Assembly (NCBI RefSeq): GCF_003086295.3
Contig: NC_092048.1
Location: 75,044,290 to 75,108,289 of the forward strand
Length of the DNA: 64,000 bases
Direction of reading: 5' to 3'
Source: Arachis hypogaea
Taxonomy: Eukaryota; Streptophyta; Magnoliopsida; Fabales; Fabaceae
The notes below the pieces were generated by a model, which saw only the letters and a program-made list of their open reading frames with translations, ran no database searches and was not told the origin of the DNA. The position numbers and the translations under genes were made by a program. The stretch's first letter is position 1. Every line of letters starts with the position of its first letter. Below, piece after piece: positions 57,461 through 64,000 of this stretch.

Positions 57461-59760
57461 TCTGGAGGTGTGATGATTGGTGCTGTTGTGAGTCTATTTT
57501 TTAAAGTTTCAAAGGCATGCTGGCAGTTTTCATCAAAAACAAAAGGGTTATCAAGCATTAACAGATTACTCAAAGGTTTGGCTATTTTTGAAAAGTCCTT
57601 GATAAACCTTCTGTAAAATCCGGCATGCCCCAAGAAACTTCTAACAGATTTCACATTAATTGGTGGAGGGAGTTTTTCTATGATCTCAACCTTTGCCTTA
57701 TCAACCTCTATCCCCTTTTTTGAAACTTTATGGCCAAGAACAATCCCTTCGGGTACCATGAAATGGCATTTCTCCCAGTTTAAAACCAAATTGGTTTCTT
57801 GGCACCGTTTCAAGACAAGGGTTAAATGGTTTAGGCAAGCATTGAAATTATCACCAAAAATAGAGAAGTCATCCATGAAAACTTCTAAAAAATTTTCGAC
57901 CATATCAGAGAAAATGGAGAGCATACACCTTTGAAATGTGGCAGGGGCGTTGCAGAGCCCAAAGGGCATCCTCCGATATGCAAAAACTCTGAATGGACAT
58001 GTAAAGGCAGTTTTCTCTTGGTCCTTGGGGTCCACCACGATTTGATTATACCCAGAATATCCGTCCAAAAAGCAGTAATAGGCATGGCCGGCTAGCCTTT
58101 CCAGCATCTGATCAATGAATGGGAGAGGGAAATGATCCTTCCTGGTGGCATCATTTAATCTTCTATAGTCTATGCACATTCTCCACCCAGTCACTGTTCT
58201 AGTAGGAATCAACTCATTCTTCTCATTAGTGATGACCGTCATCCCTCCCTTCTTTGGTACAACTTGAACCGGGCTTACCCATGGGCTGTCAGATATTGGG
58301 AAGATTATCCCTGCATTCCACAACTTCATGACTTCCTTCTGGACAACTTCCTTCATTGTGGGATTTAATCTTCTTTGCGGTTGAACCACTGGTTTGGAAT
58401 TATCTTCCAAGAGGATCTTATGCATACATACTGCAGGGCTGATTCCCTTCAGGTCATCAATGGTCCATCCTAAAGCATCTTTGTGAGCTTTGAGTACGTC
58501 AAGAAGTTCTCCTTCTTCCTTCTTTGTTAGGGATGAATTAATGATTACTGGGAAACTCTCCGATGTGCCAAGGAATGCATATTTGAGATGGGTGGGTAAA
58601 GGTTTCAGTTCTTGTCTTGGTATATCTTCTTTCTTATCTTGCCTTTCATTTTGCTCAGTAGAGGTCTCAGCCACTTGTTCCTCTGTTGCCCCTTGATTTC
58701 CTTCTTGCTCTTGAAAATTTTCTTCCAATGTTTCTTCCACCAAACTGTCTATCATATCCACTCTCACGTAATCCTCTTGCTCAGGAGCATTTTGCATTGA
58801 TTTGAACACATTTATGATCATTTGTTCATTATGGACCCTGAAGGTCATTTCTCCTTTTTCTACATCAATGATGGCCCTTGCTGTGTGTAGAAATGGCCTT
58901 CCCAGAATGATTGAGTCGTTTCCTTCTTCTTCAGTGTCCAAAATTACAAAATCTGCTGGGAAAATAAACTCCCCAATCTTCACCAACAGATTCTCCACAA
59001 TTCCATTAGGTGTCTTGATTGATCTGTCAGCCATGACTAGTGACATCCTAGTGGGTTTGAGTTCTTCTATGGCAAGTTTTCTCATCATTGAGAGAGGCAT
59101 TAAATTGATGCTGGCACCCAGGTCACAGAGAGCCTTGTTGAGAATTATCTTGCCAATAGTGCATGAGACTACAAAGCTTCCCGGATCCTTAAGTTTTGGT
59201 GGAATACCCCGTTGAATCACAGCACTGCATTCCTCGGTGAGTAATATGGTTTCCCTTTCAAGCCAACTTCTTTTCTTGTTGATAAGATCCTTCAGAAACT
59301 TGGAATATAGAGGCATTTGCTCAAGTGCTTCAGCCAAGGGAATATTGATTTCCAGCTTCTTAAAAATCTCAAGGAATTTGTGAAAATGCTGGTCTTTAAC
59401 CTCTTTGTTGAACCTCTGAGGGTAAGGCAGTGGAGGTGTGATGCTTTTTCCTATTTGCTGCTGCCCCTGAGCTACTTCCTTTGAGCTATGTGGCTGGTTG
59501 TCCTTCTCTTTAAGTTTCTCAGTGCCTTTGTTTGGCATCACAACTTGCTTCTCAGCCTCATCTGCCTTTGTTTGCTTCTCATCCTCCGTTGGTTCTTTGA
59601 TGTTCTCTGCTTGCTTCTTTGTAGTGTCATTGTTGCTTATCAATGTTCTCCCACTCCTCAATTGTATTGCCTTGCATTCCTCCTTGGGATTTGGAATTGT
59701 GTCACTGGGCAGTGAGTTTGAAGGTCTCTCAACAGATACTTGCTTGGAGAGTTGCCCCAT
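57346..59760 (-). CDS. Protease and reverse transcriptase of element B
   Basis: An open frame of 804 codons starting with the ATG right after the gag TAG. In order: linker with [20 protein letters not shown]; retropepsin ([28 protein letters not shown]); an acidic linker; RT with [46 protein letters not shown] and the catalytic FMDDFSIFG; and the RT thumb and connection ([19 protein letters not shown]). The last 28 residues are out of frame with RNase H: one G seems to be missing in a run at 57456-57458. The RT itself looks functional. The missing base may be a true mutation or a sequencing error. Confidence 0.92.
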   Translation of the reverse strand: MGQLSKQVSVERPSNSLPSDTIPNPKEECKAIQLRSGRTLISNNDTTKKQAENIKEPTEDEKQTKADEAEKQVVMPNKGTEKLKEKDNQPHSSKEVAQGQQQIGKSITPPLPYPQRFNKEVKDQHFHKFLEIFKKLEINIPLAEALEQMPLYSKFLKDLINKKRSWLERETILLTEECSAVIQRGIPPKLKDPGSFVVSCTIGKIILNKALCDLGASINLMPLSMMRKLAIEELKPTRMSLVMADRSIKTPNGIVENLLVKIGEFIFPADFVILDTEEEGNDSIILGRPFLHTARAIIDVEKGEMTFRVHNEQMIINVFKSMQNAPEQEDYVRVDMIDSLVEETLEENFQEQEGNQGATEEQVAETSTEQNERQDKKEDIPRQELKPLPTHLKYAFLGTSESFPVIINSSLTKKEEGELLDVLKAHKDALGWTIDDLKGISPAVCMHKILLEDNSKPVVQPQRRLNPTMKEVVQKEVMKLWNAGIIFPISDSPWVSPVQVVPKKGGMTVITNEKNELIPTRTVTGWRMCIDYRRLNDATRKDHFPLPFIDQMLERLAGHAYYCFLDGYSGYNQIVVDPKDQEKTAFTCPFRVFAYRRMPFGLCNAPATFQRCMLSIFSDMVENFLEVFMDDFSIFGDNFNACLNHLTLVLKRCQETNLVLNWEKCHFMVPEGIVLGHKVSKKGIEVDKAKVEIIEKLPPPINVKSVRSFLGHAGFYRRFIKDFSKIAKPLSNLLMLDNPFVFDENCQHAFETLKNRLTTAPIITPPDWEYLLNSCVMQVILQLVLYLGKKREICIMSYIMQVKC

Positions 59761-61269
59761 CTATCTCTCTAGGCTCTTCATAGAGGCTTCCTGATTCTTG
59801 GCCACCATTTCTTGGTGTTTCAACATTTTGTCTATCATGGCCTCCAAGTGAGTGATTCTTTGGGCTTCAGGTGATATTTGAGGTGGGTTATGAGATGTGG
59901 GTGGTGGATGGTAGGCATTTTGGTTGGTGGATTGGTTATTAGATTGGTATTGGTTGAGGTTGGGGTAGTTGTTTTGAGGTTTTCTGTAGGGGTTTTGGTT
60001 AGTCTGCTGCTGGTTGTGATTTTGGTTGCTTCTTGGGTTGTGTTGGTTTGAGTTCCTCTGCCATGGTTGTTGGTTTTGGGTATGGTTATCTCCCCATCTG
60101 AGGTTTGGGTGGTTTTTCCAGGATGGATTGTATGTATCACCATACACTTTATTTGGTCCTTGGTTGTGCATATATTGTACTTGCTCTTGTTGTTGTTCTT
60201 CTTGAGTTTCTTCACTCTGTCCCCATGTGGTTGATGGTTGGCTAGTGTTAACTGCTGCAACTTGGAGACTATCAATCCTCTTGGCCATTTGCTCAAATTG
60301 TTGTTGAATTTGCTGCTGCATCATCTTGTTTTGAGCTAGGATTGAATCCACTCCTTCTAGTTCCATTACTCCTCTTCTTTGTGATGGTTGGCGGCTTCTT
60401 TGATGAGCAAAGAAATATTGGTTGTTGGACACCATATCAATGAGTTCTTGAGCCTCTTCTGCAGTTTTCATGAGTTGCAAGGAACCTCCAGCTGAATGAT
60501 CCAAAGCTTCCTGGGATTTCAGTGTTAAGCCTTCATAGAAGTTTTGAAGCTTTTCCCACTCATTGAACATGGCAGGGGGACATTTCCTGATCAGAGCCTT
60601 GTACCTTTCCCATGCCTCATAGATGGGTTCGGTCTCCATTTGTGTAAATGTTTGTACCTCAGCCTTTAACCTTATAATCCTCTGAGGTGGATAAAATTTG
60701 GCAAGAAACTTAGTTACCAAATCATCCCAGTTGTTTATGCTGTCCCTTGGAAAGGATTCCAACCATTGAGTGGCCTTGTCCCTGAGAGAAAATGGGAATA
60801 GCATCAGCTTGTAACTGTCAGGGGGCACTCCATTAGTTTTGACAGTGTTGCATATCCTTAAGAAAGTGGACAAATGTTGGTGTGGGTCCTCAAGTGGTCC
60901 TCCACCAAAAGAGCAGTTGTTCTGAACCAAAGTGATGAGTTGTGGCTTGAGTTCAAAATTGTTAGCATTGACATTTGGAGCCAAGATGCTGCTCCCATAA
61001 TGTCTAGGATTTGCAAAGGTATAGGAAGCCAAAACTCTCCTCTGGGGTGGGTTGCCATTGTTGTTGTCTTCTCCACCTGGTGGATTGGTTAAATGTTCAT
61101 CCATCTCTTGGAATTCTTCGTCTGATTCTTCTTCTCCAACAATACTTTTCCCTCTTTCAGCTCTCCTTAACCTCCTGAGAGTTCTTTCGTCTTGTTCATG
61201 AAAATTGGGTATGGCTCTTCTTGTACCTGACATACAAGCAGAACATAAGAGCACACAAACCAGTGACAC
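59761..61269 (-). CDS. gag of element B
   Basis: 502 codons, intact. An N-terminal acidic and basic region is followed by the retrotransposon gag domain (NNFELKPQLITLVQNN, FPFSLRDKATQWLESFP, YEAWERYKALIRKCPP), a Q-rich coiled coil (QNKMMQQQIQQQFEQMAKRI), and a tail extremely rich in Gln, Asn and Pro with no zinc knuckle. It ends with EASMKSLER and TAG at 59761-59763, immediately followed by the ATG of the protease-RT frame in the same frame. Nearly identical to gag of A at most positions. The role is particle formation around element RNA. Confidence 0.92.
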   Translation of the reverse strand: MSLVCVLLCSACMSGTRRAIPNFHEQDERTLRRLRRAERGKSIVGEEESDEEFQEMDEHLTNPPGGEDNNNGNPPQRRVLASYTFANPRHYGSSILAPNVNANNFELKPQLITLVQNNCSFGGGPLEDPHQHLSTFLRICNTVKTNGVPPDSYKLMLFPFSLRDKATQWLESFPRDSINNWDDLVTKFLAKFYPPQRIIRLKAEVQTFTQMETEPIYEAWERYKALIRKCPPAMFNEWEKLQNFYEGLTLKSQEALDHSAGGSLQLMKTAEEAQELIDMVSNNQYFFAHQRSRQPSQRRGVMELEGVDSILAQNKMMQQQIQQQFEQMAKRIDSLQVAAVNTSQPSTTWGQSEETQEEQQQEQVQYMHNQGPNKVYGDTYNPSWKNHPNLRWGDNHTQNQQPWQRNSNQHNPRSNQNHNQQQTNQNPYRKPQNNYPNLNQYQSNNQSTNQNAYHPPPTSHNPPQISPEAQRITHLEAMIDKMLKHQEMVAKNQEASMKSLER

Positions 61270-61412
61270 TTCAATCTACTGCTAGAATGAAGTTTTAGTT
61301 AGCTTAAGCAAAAATTCAAACAGTTAGTGGGTTAGTCAAAATTAGAGAAAAATAAAGAAAAAGTTCTTGATCTAGATTACCACCTCACTTAGTCATTGTC
61401 AATCTAATCAAT

Positions 61413-61429
61413 CCCCGGCAACGGCGCCA
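61413..61429 (-). other. Primer-binding site of B (tRNA-Asp)
   Basis: The minus strand reads TGGCGCCGTTGCCGGGG, a perfect match to the tRNA-Asp end, six bases from the 5' LTR at 61436. Confidence 0.87.
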
Positions 61430-61435
61430 AAAACT

Positions 61436-63389
61436 TGATGAGATATTTTGGAGGAAAAATAAATCTCTTCCAAAACACCACAAATCTAACCGGCAAGTGC
61501 ACCGGGTCGCATCAAGTAATAAAAACTCACGGGAGTGAGGTCGATCCCACAAGGATTGAAGGATTGAGCAATTTTAGTTTAGTGGTTGATTTAGTCAAGC
61601 GAATCATGATTTGGTTGATGGTTTTGTGACTTGCAGAATTAAATTGCATTGAAGTAAAAAGAACAAGAAATAAATTGCTGAAACTTAAAGAACACGAAAT
61701 TAAATGACAGAAACTTAAAGTGCAAGAAATGTAAATTGCGGAATCTTAAAGTGCAAGGAATGTAAATTGCTTGAAATGTAAAGGGGATTGGGATGTGGAT
61801 TTGCAGAAATTAAACAAGGAAAAATTAAATTGCATCAAACAGAAGAGTAAAAGGGAATTGGGATTGAACCGGAAATGAAGCAGAAAAGTAAATGAACATA
61901 AGAAGCAGTAAACAGGGAATTGAAATGGAAATTTAGATCTCAGGACCCAGAGACTAGAAAACCAAGTCTAGATCTCAATGCCTTCCTAGATCCAACAAGA
62001 ACAATTGCAAGGGAATTGTAAATTGCAAAGGAATTAGATGAGAAGTAAGTAACAGAAACGGAAATTCAATTAAGCAGTAAATAAACAGAAAGATCCAAGA
62101 TTGAGATTGAAACAGAATTTCTTCAATTCTCCAATCCAAGATCCAAGACAAAAGTAAAATGAAATTGAAAGCAATGGAAACAAAGAAATTAAAGTTCAAA
62201 AGCTTCTCCGAAAACTATTATGAAAATTCCAAAATGAAAGCTCCCCGAATAACTTGAATTCTATACTATTTATACACTTTCTTCAAATGATCTTAAAGCC
62301 TTGAGTTGGGCCTTTGCTCTTGGTGGAATTGGGTTGAAAGAGGCCTTGGTTGATTGCTCTTGAAGTTTGAAGAAAAACCAAAGTGAACCAATTGAACTAG
62401 TTTTGAAGTTAGCCAAAGTTGGACCAAAAGTTTGAGCCAAAGTTAGGGGTCTAACTTTGGCTCCAACTTTTCATAGCAGCAAACATAATTTACTGGTATG
62501 GACGTTGGTGCCAACGTTAGGGGTCTAACTTTGACCCTAACGTTGGCAATGCTTTGTGTGCTAGTGGCGCCAACGTTAGCCTCCAAGTTAGGGGGCTAAC
62601 GTTGGCGCAAACGTTGGCCCTTCTCCCTTTGTAATTCATGTGCCAACGTTAGCCTCCAAGTTAGGGGGCTAACGTTGGCGCAAACGTTGGTGCCCAGGGG
62701 AGATCTTCTCAAGTTCCAACGTTAGCCTCCAAGTTAGGGGGCTAACGTTGGGGCTAACGTTGGCCCTTCTCCCTTTGTAATTCATGTGCCAACGTTAGCC
62801 TCCAAGTTAGGGGGCTAACGTTGGCGCAAACGTGGTGCCCAGGGGAGATCTTCTCAAGTTCCAACGTTAGCCTCCAAGTTAGGGGGCTAACGTTGGGGCT
62901 AACGTTGGCCCTTCTCCCTTTGTAATTCATGTGCCAACGTTAGCCTCCAAGTTAGGGGGCTAACGTTGGCGCAAACGTGGGATGGCCAGGGAGGAAATTT
63001 CAAGTTCCAACGTTAGCCTCCAAGTTAGGGGGCTAACGTTGGGGCTAACTTCTTGCTTCCTGGTTCAATTTCACTTATTCCATTGTCCTCTCTTCACTCC
63101 TAGCCATTCCTCTCTGCTTCAACCTTTCTCCAAGCTTTCTTCACCTATCATTAATCAACCAAACTCATCAAAGCTATGCTCAAAATCATGAGATATTCAA
63201 TCTTTCATAATATGCAACAAATATAGCATAAAACCTCACGAAATGGCATGAATTCATATATGGTTGGTTCAATCAAGGGAAACATGAAAATCTACTCAAT
63301 TAGCTTGCTTGTAGCTCAAGAAAGTGCATAATTCTAATGAAAACAAAAGAAAAAGACTAGCTAAAATAGGCTAGGATGACTTGTCATCA
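61436..63389 (-). repeat. 5' LTR of element B
   Basis: Same as the 3' LTR but 73 bp longer because of one more palindrome-plus-spacer unit (near 62955-63030). It contains the promoter TATA box at 62268-62275 (minus). Confidence 0.93.
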
Positions 63390-64000
63390 AAAAATAATAA
63401 TTTATAGATATGATGTTTACTAGATATTGTTGGACATTATTTTATTTTTCTAATTTAGATAAAAAATTTAATCTTATAATTTAAAAATTCAAAAATAAAA
63501 AATTTAGTTTTCTAAAATTTATAAATTTTTTAGATTGTTTTCTATTTTTTATTCACCGGATAATTCTTCACCTGGACACTTGACTTTTTTTTTGTTGCAC
63601 TTGTTCACAAATTAAGAATAAATTAATTTTAAAAATTTAAAATTTTTCAATTATTTTATTTTTTCGATATTGTTAGAATTTTTTATTTTTCTACTATTAG
63701 AAAAACATTAATTTTTTTAGTTTAAAAATTAAAAGAAAAATAATAAATTTACAAATTTGTTATTTACTACATATTCTTGGACTTTATTTTCTTTTTATAA
63801 TTTCAAAAAAATATTTTAATCATATAATTTAAAAATTTAAAAATAAAAAATTTAGTTTTTAAGAATTTTAAATTTTTTTAAAATATTTTTTTATTTTTTA
63901 TTCACCGAAAAATATTACACCTGGACAGTTGACTTTTTTTGCTGCACTTGTTCACAAATTAAGAATAAATTACTTTAAAAAATTTAAAAATTTTCAATTT
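63390..64000. repeat. 340-bp AT-rich satellite, right block
   Basis: The array resumes after element B with subunit markers at 63552 and 63901 and continues past the window edge. The interval across B, after removing it and one target copy, is 340. Confidence 0.9.

Larger units (their letters stand above)
52293..63389 (-). mobile_element. LTR element B: near-complete Athila-like Ty3/gypsy
   Basis: An 11.1-kb minus-strand element with LTRs at 52293-54173 (1881 bp) and 61436-63389 (1954 bp), starting TGATGAGATA and ending TTGTCATCA, flanked by AAAAA on both sides (52288-52292, 63390-63394). Removing it restores the satellite phase. It has PBS, gag, protease, RT, RNase H and integrase in Ty3/gypsy order. 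Gag type, long LTRs, lack of a chromodomain and the tRNA-Asp PBS fit Athila-like elements; no env-like ORF is seen. LTR differences by eye are only about a dozen besides one 73-bp repeat unit, so it is young. Three coding lesions remain: the gag-pol TAG (shared with A), one frameshift and one integrase stop. Confidence 0.94.

Noticed and set aside
61413..61429. Match to the 3' end of tRNA-Asp as a tRNA gene
   Set aside because: Only the last 17 bases match and they lie at the primer-binding site position; no cloverleaf is present.

Overview
The window is plant nuclear DNA. It holds one intron-rich host gene in a sea of retrotransposons and gene debris. GT-AG introns, plant LINE and LTR families, primer-binding sites matching plant tRNA-Asp and plant gene fragments all fit a legume. 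The LTR repeat words, and CG-rich words such as GCGTACGCG in otherwise AT-rich DNA, recall peanut (Arachis) in my memory of that genome; the genus is a guess without a search. One run of exactly 1000 Ns marks a scaffold gap.

Layout. 1-4.1 kb: a decayed L1-type LINE on the minus strand (ORF1 with RRM and DUF4283-like parts, ORF2 endonuclease and start of RT), cut by the window edge. 5.2-12.1 kb: an intact ten-exon SBT2-type subtilisin-like protease on the plus strand, with a foldback element in intron 9. 12.7-14.3 kb: a 5'-truncated RTE LINE flanked by 10-bp target duplications. 14.55-33.5 kb: a mosaic of minus-strand fragments from different host genes (B3 domain, thermospermine synthase exon twice, CPSF-A/DDB1-like, GH31 glucosidase, GH28 polygalacturonase), with a Helitron-like 3' end at its left. 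I infer a gene-capturing Helitron, later split by LTR element A.

LTR elements. A (20907-29227, plus) has gag and protease but no RT or integrase, and a 5-bp target duplication. A Tat-like element D (plus, no RT seen) seems to start with a partial LTR at 33487, to resume at 45073, and to end in a roughly 340-bp tandem satellite. C (33805-45072, minus) is a non-autonomous element with a coiled-coil ORF, inserted in the D LTR and disturbed by the gap. E (48864-50805) is a solo LTR in the satellite. B (52293-63389, minus) is an almost complete Athila-like Ty3/gypsy element, also in the satellite.

How the parts relate. A, B and C share a 3' untranslated region, U5 and PBS, so B-like elements could supply RT and integrase to A and C. 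The most interesting signals are small hairpins shared by A, B, C and D whose stems keep pairing while their bases change, arrays of palindromic words just upstream of the TATA box in each LTR family, and a TAG stop directly followed by ATG at the gag-pol junction of both A and B.
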